The notes under the pieces were generated by a model. It saw only the letters and a list, made by a program, of their open reading frames with translations, made no database searches and was not told the origin of the DNA. A stretch of DNA of 64,000 nt. Origin: Chitinophagaceae bacterium UBA1931. GTDB taxonomy: Bacteria > Bacteroidota > Bacteroidia > Chitinophagales > Chitinophagaceae. Of the stretch, positions 40,988 through 50,638 are shown in pieces (the first letter of the stretch is position 1; each line of letters begins with the position of its first letter). Made by a program: the position numbers and the translations under genes. The stretch spans positions 124,001 through 188,000 of the forward strand of contig DDFJ01000004.1 in assembly GCA_002337125.1 (NCBI GenBank). Direction: 5' to 3'.

Positions 40988-42541
40988 TTACTTGTAAGTA
41001 ATTACAAGTTTCGGGCGTCTTGCAGGATCTGAATTATTACTACTGCCAAAATTTACGCATCGGTAATATTGCTCAATCTGTAACATTATACAAAATCCAA
41101 AATTGGAATTAGCTGTATTTACCATTGGTTTAACCATCTCGGTAACGTCTACGTCTGTTACATTGTACCCCCATTGTGAAAGCGAAGCAGGTATAGCAAC
41201 TTTGTTTAATTCAGTAAAACCCGGTTGGTTACTCCATGTAATAGTGGACTCATCCCAACTTCCGACAGCTCTTTTAATCCAGCATTCGTTTGAACCAAAC
41301 GAATTATAAGGCGAACCAAGGTAATAAGAATTTCCTTGTGGTGATCCCACACTGCTGGTTACACCATAGAGAGATAATTTTGCTGATAAAATAGTTGCAT
41401 TCTGTGGAATAGCGCTTAAACCTGTAAACTTAATATAAGACCTGTATTCGCCAGTGGAACATCCATCATTATTAAAAGTCCATGCAGACATTTCCAAATC
41501 CTCTAAATAATTAAAATTATTATTCTCACCTGTATTACCCCAACTGCAATTATGTAAAATAGAAACCCTTGCATCCTGACCTTCAGTTGGACCAGGTTGT
41601 AAAGTAAGTGTCTTTGTCTGACTCGATTTCACGAAAACAGACATCGTGTCCAAACCTGTGGCGCCTTTGTCATCAATCGCCATAAACTGAAAAATATAAG
41701 TCCCTTCAATTAAACTGGAAATTTTAGTTGAAGCAGCTGCAGGGTTTTCAATTACAGATACAGAAGGACCAGATAATTGACTCCACAAGTACCCTTTAAT
41801 ACTACCGTCAGAATCTGTTGCACTTCCTGTTACTGTAACATAATTCAGAGGCAATTCAATTGTTTGATTTACACCTCCATTTGCTACAGGTACTTTATTT
41901 TGGGCTGGCAAAACGGTTACAGAAACAGAATCAGCACCTACATCACCTTTATTATCAGTAACCTGAAGTTGAAAACGATATACTCCTGCAACTAATGAAG
42001 AAACTTTTGTAACAGATGCATTGGGCGACTCGAGAACTGCACTTCCAGGTCCCGAAGCTTGTGTCCATTTGTAAGAGCTGATTGTTCCATCTTCATCTTT
42101 TCCGCTTCCTGCCAAGTATGTATAGTTTTCAGGCAGTTGGATTACCTGGGGTAAGCCTGCATTTGCAACAGGCACTTTATTCTGACCTGGAATAACTGTA
42201 ATAGAAACGGTATCAGTTGCGGTAGCAGCCTTATTATCTTTAACTGTAAATTTAAAAGAGTAAACACCTGCCATAAGCCCCGAAACCTTGGTGGCAGCTG
42301 AAGCTGGCGATTCAATTTTTGAAGTGGCAGGACCGCTTGTTTGTTCCCATAAATAGGAAATAATAGAACCATCAGGATCGCTTCCACTACCCGATAGCAA
42401 AGTAAAAGTAACAGGTAATTGTATGCTTTGTGCTAATCCAGCATCTGCAGTTGGAGGAGTATTCGATTTTTCTTTTTTGCATCCTGCAACAAATAAACTT
42501 ATAGCAATGAAATAGAGCAAGAACTTTGAATAACAGTTCAT
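40988..42541 (-). CDS. Lipoprotein with three PKD/REJ-like repeats and C-terminal DNRLRE-like domain
   Basis: A 517-residue surface protein. MNCYSKFLLYFIAISLFVAGC has a lipobox at C21, fixing the start at 42541. Three repeats of about 92 residues follow, each with A.AG..Q.I.LP...L.GS..D.DGSI..Y.W.Q.SGP and a closing VAGVYRFQLQVTDNKG-type segment: Ig-like PKD modules. The last 190 or so residues (QDARVSILHNCSWGNTGENN, NATILSAKLSLYGVTSS, WDESTITWSNQP) match the DNRLRE beta-sandwich of secreted enzymes and adhesins. Probably a surface adhesin or glycan-binding protein; no catalytic motif seen. Confidence 0.85.
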   Translation of the reverse strand: MNCYSKFLLYFIAISLFVAGCKKEKSNTPPTADAGLAQSIQLPVTFTLLSGSGSDPDGSIISYLWEQTSGPATSKIESPASAATKVSGLMAGVYSFKFTVKDNKAATATDTVSITVIPGQNKVPVANAGLPQVIQLPENYTYLAGSGKDEDGTISSYKWTQASGPGSAVLESPNASVTKVSSLVAGVYRFQLQVTDNKGDVGADSVSVTVLPAQNKVPVANGGVNQTIELPLNYVTVTGSATDSDGSIKGYLWSQLSGPSVSVIENPAAASTKISSLIEGTYIFQFMAIDDKGATGLDTMSVFVKSSQTKTLTLQPGPTEGQDARVSILHNCSWGNTGENNNFNYLEDLEMSAWTFNNDGCSTGEYRSYIKFTGLSAIPQNATILSAKLSLYGVTSSVGSPQGNSYYLGSPYNSFGSNECWIKRAVGSWDESTITWSNQPGFTELNKVAIPASLSQWGYNVTDVDVTEMVKPMVNTANSNFGFCIMLQIEQYYRCVNFGSSNNSDPARRPKLVITYK

Positions 42542-42720
42542 TTCGGAAAGATTAGGTGAAGGAGGTTTGTTTCGGTGATTAGAGCCTGTTCTAAAATATA
42601 AATGTTTTCCGTAGGTCAGCAACGGCATAATTTATTTCATGGTAGCAAGGCAAATTTAATCCATAAATGCTGATGGCAAACAACTGTTTAACAACTGTGC
42701 AGTTTTGCAAATAACTGTGC
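42542..42720. other. Spacer between response regulator and lipoprotein gene
   Basis: 179 bp with no gene. It contains AACAACTGTTTAACAACTGT-type direct repeats near 42689-42715 just after the regulator's stop, but no hairpin with a T-tract and no clear -7 box. Confidence 0.4.
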
Positions 42721-43473
42721 TTACAATTGATTAATTCTTTTGAGAAAGTCCTCTTTTCGCCTTGTAGCAATCTCCAGGTGCACCCCGTTTTCCATTTCAA
42801 TTTCCCCTCCCCTGCCTTTGTTGTACTTTTTTATTTTCCCGAGATTTATGAGGTAAGAATGATGAGATCTGAAAAACATGTTATCCGGCAATGTTTCTTC
42901 GTACTCTTTAATACTTTTTGAGGAAACTAATTTTCGACCATTAACTGTAAATACATATGTGTAAGGGCCGTTAGCCTCACAATAAATTATTTCATCGAAA
43001 GACACAAATTCGAATGCTCCATTGCCTGACGAAATAGCAACCTTCTGAAGATTGGAATCCTGTTGTTTAAAATTCGTCAGAAGATTACTTAACTGCATAT
43101 TAAAATTCTTCTGATCAACACGTTGCTGAGCTTTTGTAATGGCATTTTTTAATTCTTCAATATCAACAGGCTTCAGTAAATAATCCAAAGCGGAGTATTT
43201 AAAAGCTTTCAACGTATAGGCATCAAAAGCTGTAACAAAAATGATCTCGAAATTAACAGGCATTATCCTGTCCAGTAAATCAAACGCATTTCCGTGGGGC
43301 ATTTCTATATCAAGTAATACCAGTTCTGGTTGCAGCGAATGAATCAGCTCTATCGCCTTATCAATATTATCAGCCTCCCCAACATGATCGACCTGTGGAC
43401 AATAATTCTTTAATAATTCTTTAATGATACGCAGATTTTTTGGTTCGTCATCGACTGTTAATACTCTAATCAT
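42721..43473 (-). CDS. LytTR-family response regulator
   Basis: A 250-residue two-component regulator. Receiver domain: VLTVDDEPKNLRIIKELLKN, phospho-acceptor Asp in LVLLDIEMPHGNAFDLL, and the conserved Lys in ALDYLLKPVDIEELKNAI. The LytTR DNA-binding domain follows (IYCEANGPYTYVFTVNGRKL, FFRSHHSYLINLGKIKKYNK). It lies 9 bp after the sensor gene, so the pair is cotranscribed and should be cognate. Targets unknown; the PKD lipoprotein is the nearest same-strand gene downstream. Confidence 0.93.
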   Translation of the reverse strand: MIRVLTVDDEPKNLRIIKELLKNYCPQVDHVGEADNIDKAIELIHSLQPELVLLDIEMPHGNAFDLLDRIMPVNFEIIFVTAFDAYTLKAFKYSALDYLLKPVDIEELKNAITKAQQRVDQKNFNMQLSNLLTNFKQQDSNLQKVAISSGNGAFEFVSFDEIIYCEANGPYTYVFTVNGRKLVSSKSIKEYEETLPDNMFFRSHHSYLINLGKIKKYNKGRGGEIEMENGVHLEIATRRKEDFLKRINQL

Positions 43474-43482
43474 ATCAGTGTT

Positions 43483-46443
43483 TTATAAAGGAAATATCAA
43501 AATTACTCTTGTACCTGAAATTTCCTGGTGATTATTTTCAATATCTTCTATCTTAATCTGTATAGGGTATTCTCTGGCTTTGTTCAGCAATTCAATACGT
43601 TCGGCAGTAAGCGACATTCCTTTTGACTGGTATTCAATCGGATTTTTTGATTTTATCTGCATTGCCAGTTTCCGGCCAATTCCGTTATCTTCTATTCTGC
43701 ATTCCAGTGTCTTGCTCGTTTCTTCAAAAGACAATTTAATCAATCCTTCTTTATTTTTTAAATGCCGCACTCCATGTCGTATGGCATTTTCAACATATGG
43801 TTGTAATAACAACGGAGGAATAAACAATTCGGACAAAGGTTGCTGGCATTGTACATTCACTTCATAATCGAATTGACCTTCCGTTCTGTATTTTTCAAGA
43901 TTGAGATAATTAGACAAATAACTGATTTCCTCCTCTAACGAAATTCTATCTTTTGGAGAAAAATCGAGTGTCTGTCGTATTAATTTTGAAAAACCTGATA
44001 TAAACCGGTTAGCTCCTTTTACATCACTTTCAATTACATATTGCTGAATAGAATTAAGGCAATTAAAGATGAAATGTGGATTCATTTGTGATTTTAATGC
44101 CATTTGCTCTGTTTCCGTAATCTTTCGCTGAAGACTTTCCTTTTCATTTTGTCTTTTTTTCAAGATAGAAACCCTTCGCCTGAAGAATAAAAAAGAAGCC
44201 AGGCCAAAAAGCACAGCCATGATTGCATAAAACCATATTGTTGACCAGAAAGGTGGCCGACAATTTATACTTAGAAAGAATTTATCCGCAGTTTCATCCC
44301 ATGAATCAAATTCCCGTTTTGCCTGAATCTCCAATTTAAAGTTCCCATAAGGCAAAGGATTGAACTGAATAGTACGGTCATCTGTATAAATCCAGCTTGT
44401 ATCATATCCAGCCAATCGATACCGGTAATTATTTTTCCCCGGATTACTATAACTAAGTGCATCAAAACTTATTGAAATATTTCGTTCGTTATAACTGAGA
44501 TTATTCAATTCTTCAGCCTGAATAACTTTTGAATTTGCATTAATGCCGGTAATATAAAATGGCAACTGATGAGCCACTTTCGTCAACACTTTGGACTTAT
44601 CTAAAAATGAAACTCCTGCGTTAGATGCAATAATCACATCATTACCATAATCGGTGATATCATTTATTTCATTGGAAAGTAATCCATCCTGCACAGATAT
44701 ATTTCTGACCACATATTTAAACGGTGTTTCTGAAATTATGCTTATAACAGAAATCCCACGATTTGTTGCGAGCCAGATCCGGTTATCCTCAATAAATATT
44801 TTGCGGATATTGTTACTGATTAAACCATTTGATTCATTAATTTCATACAAATCCTTCCCAATTATAATAATTACTCCGCTTCCTCTTGTTCCTGCAAAAA
44901 GCAATTTTCCTTTGTATTCAATAATGTCAGTAATCCGTGTTTTGAGAATTGGCTTTGTGCTGTCATAAGGATAAATTCGTCCACTTTTAAAGTGCCATAA
45001 ACCAAACTGATTGCCGACGATTATCTCTTTTTTCTCTGTCAAATAAATTTTAGATGCACGGAAAAATTCTTTTGACACTACAGGTTCTTTGTTGAGATGA
45101 TTATAATTAAATTTTATAATACCATCAGTAACTCCACTATACAAAGAAGTATCATCACGGATAAAGTTTGATCCATTTGGCAAAAACAAAAAGTTATACC
45201 CAAATGCCTTTTGAAAATTTAAATGGCTCCAAAAAGAAGGATCAAACCCATTGGCCACACCTGCTATTATTTCTGAATTGCTGTATTGATATAGTGATGC
45301 GATATACGAAACATTAAAATAATAATCGTCAATAAACTTGTTTTCTCTAAAACGGAATACTTTGTTTTTATAATTCCCAAACAAAACTGTTGAATCTCTT
45401 AATTTTAAGATATATTTTACCTGCTCATTGATTATATTATCTCCCTTTGCAAGGTTGCTTATGCGAGTGTGATTCAAATAAAAAACTCCGTTGGTCAAGG
45501 TTGAAAACCAAGCGCCTCCTTCATAATCCTGTTCTATTGAAGTAACTCGAAGATCATTGAAATATTTGCTCAGGGTTTTCCCATTTTTGTCCTTAACAAT
45601 TAACCCGGCACTGGTTGCAAAAAAGAATGAAGAATCAATTAATTCAATATCATCAATAAAATAATCGGTTGGCACAAATTCTACTACAGATCCTCCGCTA
45701 ATCTTGGCATAACAGTTTCTAGAATAAAAAAACAAATCCCCATTGGACATTAATTTGGTTCTGCATCTCTCAGGTTGAACAAGAACAGGAATTATAAAAC
45801 GAAAGTCTCTTTTATTTGACTTGATATTTACCTCTGTTTTAGTTATTCTATTAGAAAGTATTTTGAGTAATGAGGTTGGATAATTAATAATAGCAGTAAA
45901 GAAATTCCTGTTGTTATCTTGAATCGAAATCAATTTTGCTGAAGGCGTCAATTCATTCAACCTTTGAATTTTCCCACTAGCTGATATTTTCAAATACGTT
46001 GGTCCCGATGCAGAAATGTGTACAGTTTCCGTTTCGTCAATATAAATCGCATTTATAACAGCTGGCTTTATTGCCTTCTCTAGCAAATCATTCCACTTAT
46101 AATCCTTAAACTCACCATTCTCATAATAAAACAACCTGCCTGAAAAGGAGTAAGCCCATACCCTTTTTTTGTAATCTTCGTAAATACCAAGTATGGAGTT
46201 ATCGGCAAGATTGAAGGCTTTAAATTCATAACCGTTATACCTGCATATACCATGATCGGTTGCAAACCACATGTAATGATAGGAATCCTGTAAAACCTGG
46301 TATACTTCCGAGCTGGGAAGACCTTCAGACGGTGTATAATTTTTGAAATTATAACGCAGCTGCTGTGCTGTTACTTCATAAGGTTCAGATAAAGCAATCA
46401 GTAAAATGGTCCAGGTTACATATAGCAGTCGGTGTACTGACAT
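43483..46443 (-). CDS. Reg_prop/Y_Y_Y sensor histidine kinase of LytS type
   Basis: A 986-residue membrane sensor. Signal or anchor at the N-terminus (LLYVTWTILLIALSEPYEVT), a periplasmic two-part beta-propeller made of Reg_prop units (PSSEVYQVLQDSYHYMWFAT, DHGICRYNG), a Y_Y_Y domain (YRYRLAGYDTSWIYTDDRTI), one helix (WFYAIMAVLFGLASFLFFRR) and a coiled coil. The LytS-type kinase follows with phospho-His in KSQMNPHFIFNCLNSIQQY and ATPase N/G boxes (PYVENAIRHGVRHLK, IEDNGIGRKLA). Unlike HTCS hybrids of polysaccharide loci it lacks its own DNA-binding domain. Ligand unknown. Confidence 0.92.
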   Translation of the reverse strand: MSVHRLLYVTWTILLIALSEPYEVTAQQLRYNFKNYTPSEGLPSSEVYQVLQDSYHYMWFATDHGICRYNGYEFKAFNLADNSILGIYEDYKKRVWAYSFSGRLFYYENGEFKDYKWNDLLEKAIKPAVINAIYIDETETVHISASGPTYLKISASGKIQRLNELTPSAKLISIQDNNRNFFTAIINYPTSLLKILSNRITKTEVNIKSNKRDFRFIIPVLVQPERCRTKLMSNGDLFFYSRNCYAKISGGSVVEFVPTDYFIDDIELIDSSFFFATSAGLIVKDKNGKTLSKYFNDLRVTSIEQDYEGGAWFSTLTNGVFYLNHTRISNLAKGDNIINEQVKYILKLRDSTVLFGNYKNKVFRFRENKFIDDYYFNVSYIASLYQYSNSEIIAGVANGFDPSFWSHLNFQKAFGYNFLFLPNGSNFIRDDTSLYSGVTDGIIKFNYNHLNKEPVVSKEFFRASKIYLTEKKEIIVGNQFGLWHFKSGRIYPYDSTKPILKTRITDIIEYKGKLLFAGTRGSGVIIIIGKDLYEINESNGLISNNIRKIFIEDNRIWLATNRGISVISIISETPFKYVVRNISVQDGLLSNEINDITDYGNDVIIASNAGVSFLDKSKVLTKVAHQLPFYITGINANSKVIQAEELNNLSYNERNISISFDALSYSNPGKNNYRYRLAGYDTSWIYTDDRTIQFNPLPYGNFKLEIQAKREFDSWDETADKFFLSINCRPPFWSTIWFYAIMAVLFGLASFLFFRRRVSILKKRQNEKESLQRKITETEQMALKSQMNPHFIFNCLNSIQQYVIESDVKGANRFISGFSKLIRQTLDFSPKDRISLEEEISYLSNYLNLEKYRTEGQFDYEVNVQCQQPLSELFIPPLLLQPYVENAIRHGVRHLKNKEGLIKLSFEETSKTLECRIEDNGIGRKLAMQIKSKNPIEYQSKGMSLTAERIELLNKAREYPIQIKIEDIENNHQEISGTRVILIFPL

Positions 46444-46458
46444 GCTTAAAATTAAAAC

Positions 46459-47199
46459 TTACACTGATAAAAATTCAAGAAACTTTTTTAATCCTTTCTT
46501 TTTTTCATCGTCAATCAGGTAATTAATATTTACTGTGTAATACTTTTTAAGATCGTAAATGGGATATTTCTGCTGCTCCGCAATTTCATCAATGTGCTTA
46601 AAGCCTTCGGCATTAGCTGCATTAAATTGTTTTATCCATTCTTCACTCATTGGCTTTAAACTTACCCAGGCTGCAAATACAAATGGCAACCCCGTCATGC
46701 TGCGCCATTCACCGGCAAGATCATAAACATAGGTTGATGTTCTTCTTGCTTCCAGCGCCCTGTCGCCAATAATTACTGCACCTGTTGTTCCATGTATTTT
46801 GGTCAGGTAGCTTTCATCTTTTGCATCAATCAGTACCGGTTCAATTCCCCATAATTCTTTTGTAAGCACTTTAAACAATGCCACAGATGTGCGGCTCTGG
46901 TAGTCAAGATAAACTGTTTTCAATTTGTCAACCGGCACTTCGCTGAACAGGCAAACCGATGCTACATCTTCGTCTGCAGCAATTCCATAATCGCTTACAA
47001 TGTAATAACCCGGCAGTTCAGTCAACAAAGCAACCGGCACCAAACCCACATCAACTGTTCCGTTCTTCAGCATTTCGGCAACTTTTGCTGGGTAATCAGG
47101 AATTAATTCATGATCCTTCAGAAATTCTTCCGACTGCATCCCGTACATCAGGGGCTTTGTGTTTAAATAACTTACTGCGCCAATTTTAATCTTCTTCAA
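46459..47199 (-). CDS. mqnA: Chorismate dehydratase (futalosine menaquinone pathway), TTG start
   Basis: Converts chorismate to 3-enolpyruvoyl-benzoate, the first step of futalosine-type menaquinone synthesis. The 246-residue protein has the MqnA/MqnD fold: KIGAVSYLNTKPLMYG, DYPAKVAEMLKNGTVDVGLV, VYLDYQSRTSVALFKVLTKE and GTTGAVIIGDRALEA. Initiation is at TTG 47199; an ATG 5 bp upstream is out of frame. A TTtcTTTG box (47219-47226) would give the usual 15-nt leader. The sensor kinase gene follows after 15 bp, so read-through is possible although the functions seem unrelated. Confidence 0.9.
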   Translation of the reverse strand: MKKIKIGAVSYLNTKPLMYGMQSEEFLKDHELIPDYPAKVAEMLKNGTVDVGLVPVALLTELPGYYIVSDYGIAADEDVASVCLFSEVPVDKLKTVYLDYQSRTSVALFKVLTKELWGIEPVLIDAKDESYLTKIHGTTGAVIIGDRALEARRTSTYVYDLAGEWRSMTGLPFVFAAWVSLKPMSEEWIKQFNAANAEGFKHIDEIAEQQKYPIYDLKKYYTVNINYLIDDEKKKGLKKFLEFLSV

Positions 47200-47218
47200 T
47201 TCATTTACTTTTGCGTTG

Positions 47219-47226
47219 CAAAGAAA
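47219..47226 (-). promoter_or_regulatory. -7-like box TTtcTTTG of mqnA
   Basis: One mismatch to TAnnTTTG; predicted leader of 15 nt to the TTG start codon. Confidence 0.4.
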
Positions 47227-47289
47227 AGAATTATGTTGATAGGTTTGTCCATTCCGGGCTACCGTGCATAAAATTTACAAACACGTTTC

Positions 47290-48636
47290 ATGGAACTTCA
47301 AAATCTTACCGCCATTTCTCCTGTCGACGGCCGTTACCGCAGCCAGCTTCAGCATTTAGATATCTATTTTTCAGAGTTTGCACTTATCCGTTACAGGGTC
47401 CAGGTGGAAATTGACTATTTCCTTTTTCTTGCCGAAAAGAAATTCTTTAAACTTTCTGCACAGCAACAACAGGCTTTAAAGGAAGTTGCAGCTAATTTTT
47501 CGGTTGATAAAGCCGTGGAAATAAAGAACCTCGAAAGCATTACCAACCATGATGTGAAAGCGGTGGAATATTTCCTGAAAAGAGAACTGGAAGCCCTGAA
47601 ACTTGACCATTTGAAAGAATGGGTGCACTTTGGCTTAACATCGCAGGATATTAATAATACGTCCATCCCGCTTTCATGGAAAGATGCGCTGGAAAATGAA
47701 CTGATGCCGGGCCTTTCAAACCTTATTCTGAAGTTGAAAAGTTTAGCCAAAGACTGGAAAGATATTCCTTTGCTTGCCCGCACACACGGACAACCGGCAT
47801 CTCCTACCCGTCTTGGTAAAGAAATCATGGTTTTTGTTGAACGGCTGGAAAATCAGCTGCAGCAACTATCCACCTTACCAACCACCGCAAAATTTGGCGG
47901 TGCAACCGGCAACTTTAATGCTCATAAAGTGGCGTATCCCAAAACCGACTGGATAAAATTCGGCAATCAGTTTGTTGAAGAAAAACTGGGTTTGCAGCGC
48001 CAGCAATTCACTACACAGATTGAACACTACGATAACCTTGCTGCTCAAATGGACAGCATTAAACGCATCAACACTATCCTGGTTGATCTTTGCCGTGATA
48101 TCTGGACATACGTTTCATTAGACTATTTCAAACAAAAAATAATGAAAGGCGAAGTAGGCAGCAGTGCTATGCCGCACAAAGTAAACCCGATTGATTTCGA
48201 AAATGCTGAAGGCAACCTCGGCATTGCAAATGCACTGTGGGAACATCTTTCAGCCAAGCTGCCGGTTTCAAGATTGCAGCGTGACCTGACTGATTCAACT
48301 GTTTTACGCAACCTCGGCGTTCCGTTTGCTCATTCTATTCTTTCCCTTAAATCAATTGAAAAAGGTTTGAACAAACTGTTGCTGAATGAAGACAAGATCA
48401 GGCAGGATTTAGATAATAACTGGGCAGTTGTTGCAGAAGCTATTCAAACAATTCTCCGCAGGGAAAATTATCCAAACCCTTACGAAGCATTGAAGGAATT
48501 AACAAGAGGCAATGCTGCCATCACTAAAAAAACAATGCAGGATTTTATTAAAGGATTAAAAGTGAGTGCAGATGTTAAAAAAGAACTGATGGCTGTTACG
48601 CCGTTTAGCTACACAGGTATTAATCCAAAGTTTTAA
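47290..48636 (+). CDS. purB: Adenylosuccinate lyase
   Basis: Acts twice in purine synthesis, releasing fumarate from SAICAR and from adenylosuccinate. 448 residues; family marks: LTAISPVDGRYRSQLQHLDI at the start, HFGLTSQDINNTSIPLSWKD, RTHGQPASPTRLGKEIMVFV, FGGATGNFNAH and the flexible signature loop GEVGSSAMPHKVNPIDFENA, which carries the catalytic Ser. This is the E. coli-like (type 2) PurB. Housekeeping, divergent from mqnA across 90 bp; no clear -7 box was found. Confidence 0.96.
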   Translation: MELQNLTAISPVDGRYRSQLQHLDIYFSEFALIRYRVQVEIDYFLFLAEKKFFKLSAQQQQALKEVAANFSVDKAVEIKNLESITNHDVKAVEYFLKRELEALKLDHLKEWVHFGLTSQDINNTSIPLSWKDALENELMPGLSNLILKLKSLAKDWKDIPLLARTHGQPASPTRLGKEIMVFVERLENQLQQLSTLPTTAKFGGATGNFNAHKVAYPKTDWIKFGNQFVEEKLGLQRQQFTTQIEHYDNLAAQMDSIKRINTILVDLCRDIWTYVSLDYFKQKIMKGEVGSSAMPHKVNPIDFENAEGNLGIANALWEHLSAKLPVSRLQRDLTDSTVLRNLGVPFAHSILSLKSIEKGLNKLLLNEDKIRQDLDNNWAVVAEAIQTILRRENYPNPYEALKELTRGNAAITKKTMQDFIKGLKVSADVKKELMAVTPFSYTGINPKF

Positions 48637-48656
48637 TTTTCAGAAATTCTATACAC

Positions 48657-48694
48657 AAAAAAAAGCATCAGTTTTTGACTGATGCTTTTTTTTT
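48657..48694. terminator. Bidirectional terminator between purB and lipoprotein gene
   Basis: AAAAGCATCAGT (48661-48672) pairs perfectly with ACTGATGCTTTT (48678-48689) around a 5-nt loop, flanked by As on the left and Ts on the right; it serves both convergent genes. Confidence 0.9.
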
Positions 48695-48731
48695 ATTTGA
48701 TTGCAGTTTAGTTATCGCCTGCAATAATTAT

Positions 48732-49832
48732 CTATCTGTGTGTAGCATTCAACAACCTTAGTTTTATATAGTATGCTCCCGGTACCTGCACACGCAATGG
48801 AATACGGATTGAATAATCGTACAGATCATTTTTCAATACTCCTTTATAATGAGAATCTGTTGATCCCTGGTAATAATTACCAGCTGTATTTGAAGTCCAT
48901 GCAGTGGTACTGTCTATCGTAACAAACGCAGTGGGTATGCGGTAATACATATTGAATCCATTTCCTAATGTTGCAATCGGGAACGGCACCAATGGATATT
49001 TAAGCGTTAAAGCTGTATCAGTGGCAGTAAAAGTATCAGGCGCATAATCCTGCAGGTTCTGTAAAAATGGAGGATTAGGATTTAAACCGGAGTTAGGCCT
49101 TTTCATAATCTCATTTGCTTTCGGGTTGAAAACAACTCCATTTCTGTCAGTTATTTTAATGATCACTGTATTGGGTGTGTCAGCAAAACGGGTTATAGTT
49201 TCAACCACTAAAGGATTATTTGTTCCGTTAAATGCACTGATAGTACCGTTACTTGGACCGCTTGCTGTATTTGCAATTAAACGGCTTACACTATAGTTAC
49301 CGGTTTCAGGAGTGGTTTCAATACTCTTACCATCAACAAGGTTTAAAGTCATGGCCTTGCTCAGCGTTTGTGTTCCTACAACATTTGTTACTTCAAGGTC
49401 GAATGTGTACCTGCCTAATGGAAGATAAACAGTTGCAGGATTAGCTTCAAATGCACCGTTACTTTCATTCACTGTTACCGGAGGCATATCAACCACTTTG
49501 CGTTTAGCCATAATTGCAGCATAGGTTAAATCCACCTTACTGTCGTAAGCAGCTGTCCATACTGAAACGGGATAATTTTTAGTGAAGAGACTATCAACTA
49601 TTTTTCCGTTTACATCATACGCATGTATCCACTTCACCTTTACAGGAGTTGTTGAGCCATCGGTTACAAGGCTGTATGAAGCTTTCACTCTTCCCCTGAT
49701 AACAGTAAACTCGTTTACTGAATAAGTCATTGTTGAGCTGAGAAATCCTTTGTCAATTTTTGTACATCCATCAAAGATGAAAGATGTAAGCAATAAGCTA
49801 AACAACAACAAGGAATAATTTATTCTTTTCAT
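48732..49832 (-). CDS. SusCD-operon lipoprotein (DUF5007-like)
   Basis: A 366-residue lipoprotein. MKRINYSLLLFSLLLTSFIF then DGC gives the signal and lipobox, so the start is 49832 rather than the open frame's first ATG at 50012. The mature part (STMTYSVNEFTVIRGRVKAS, PATVYLPLGRYTFDLEVTNV, YDYSIRIPLRVQVPGAYYIK) is beta-rich. It resembles the DUF5007 proteins found last in SusC-SusD-fasciclin operons, but I am not certain of that label. Probably a surface glycan- or ligand-binding partner of the upstream SusCD pair. Confidence 0.7.
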   Translation of the reverse strand: MKRINYSLLLFSLLLTSFIFDGCTKIDKGFLSSTMTYSVNEFTVIRGRVKASYSLVTDGSTTPVKVKWIHAYDVNGKIVDSLFTKNYPVSVWTAAYDSKVDLTYAAIMAKRKVVDMPPVTVNESNGAFEANPATVYLPLGRYTFDLEVTNVVGTQTLSKAMTLNLVDGKSIETTPETGNYSVSRLIANTASGPSNGTISAFNGTNNPLVVETITRFADTPNTVIIKITDRNGVVFNPKANEIMKRPNSGLNPNPPFLQNLQDYAPDTFTATDTALTLKYPLVPFPIATLGNGFNMYYRIPTAFVTIDSTTAWTSNTAGNYYQGSTDSHYKGVLKNDLYDYSIRIPLRVQVPGAYYIKLRLLNATHR

Positions 49833-49944
49833 CTGTGTTATTTTTATTGTTTTGTCAGATGTTATCTGTTTAAAATTTTGTTCCGCCGGAAAATTCAGTA
49901 AGTCATTTTTCATACTGAATACTTTCCGGGTTTTCATCAATAAC

Positions 49945-50607
49945 TCATGGCCTGAAGAACAGTGAATGAGAAGATGAAAGCACATGTACCACTCCGTTTT
50001 TTGTAAGCACACCAGATGTGGTGCACAATACAGGAGTTGTTAATGACGGGTTGAGCTTATTGGCATGCGTAAAATACACCACTTTAATAGGCGATGAAAA
50101 ATTACTGTTATATCCTAAGCCAGATGTTACTTGTTTATAAGAAACATTTACACTGTCATTAGTAAGCCCGGTTGGATATTTAATTCCATTCTCTGTTAAC
50201 TTATCATAAGTTAAAGACTGGGCTATCAGGTACATCTTCAACGAGTCCCTGGTATTGTTTTTATTATTGGTTACATAATACAGCAAAGAGTCAAGCCCCC
50301 ACTTTGAATACTGGTTAATGGTGTTTTGTACAATTTGTGTACGAACACTCAGGTAATTATAAATCGTCCAGTCGGTTGGAGGAAAGAATGTTGCTCCCTG
50401 CGCATTGATGGCATCTTTTAAACCTGCAGCATCAATTACTTTTACCAGTGTATCAAACGCAGGATTGGTTTCTAAAAATTCATAAGTAGTCTTGCTCTTA
50501 TAAATAGTTACATCCTGCTCGCCTCCGCTGATATAATCCTTCTTACAAGCAAACAGCATTGTTGCAATGAGGACGAATGAGAATAGTTTTATTAATTTAT
50601 GATTCAT
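49945..50607 (-). CDS. Fasciclin (FAS1) domain lipoprotein
   Basis: A 220-residue lipoprotein: signal MNHKLIKLFSFVLIATMLFAC with lipobox at C21. A single FAS1-type domain follows: TYEFLETNPAFDTLVKVIDA, AINAQGATFFPPTDWTIYNY and the closing GVLTKNGVVHVLSSSHSLF, where the final V-H-V strand is the H2-type FAS1 motif. FAS1 domains mediate adhesion or ligand binding at the surface. Third gene of the SusC-SusD operon (31-bp gap). Confidence 0.85.
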   Translation of the reverse strand: MNHKLIKLFSFVLIATMLFACKKDYISGGEQDVTIYKSKTTYEFLETNPAFDTLVKVIDAAGLKDAINAQGATFFPPTDWTIYNYLSVRTQIVQNTINQYSKWGLDSLLYYVTNNKNNTRDSLKMYLIAQSLTYDKLTENGIKYPTGLTNDSVNVSYKQVTSGLGYNSNFSSPIKVVYFTHANKLNPSLTTPVLCTTSGVLTKNGVVHVLSSSHSLFFRP

Positions 50608-50638
50608 AAAATGAATTGTATTGTGTGAAAAAGAGCGT

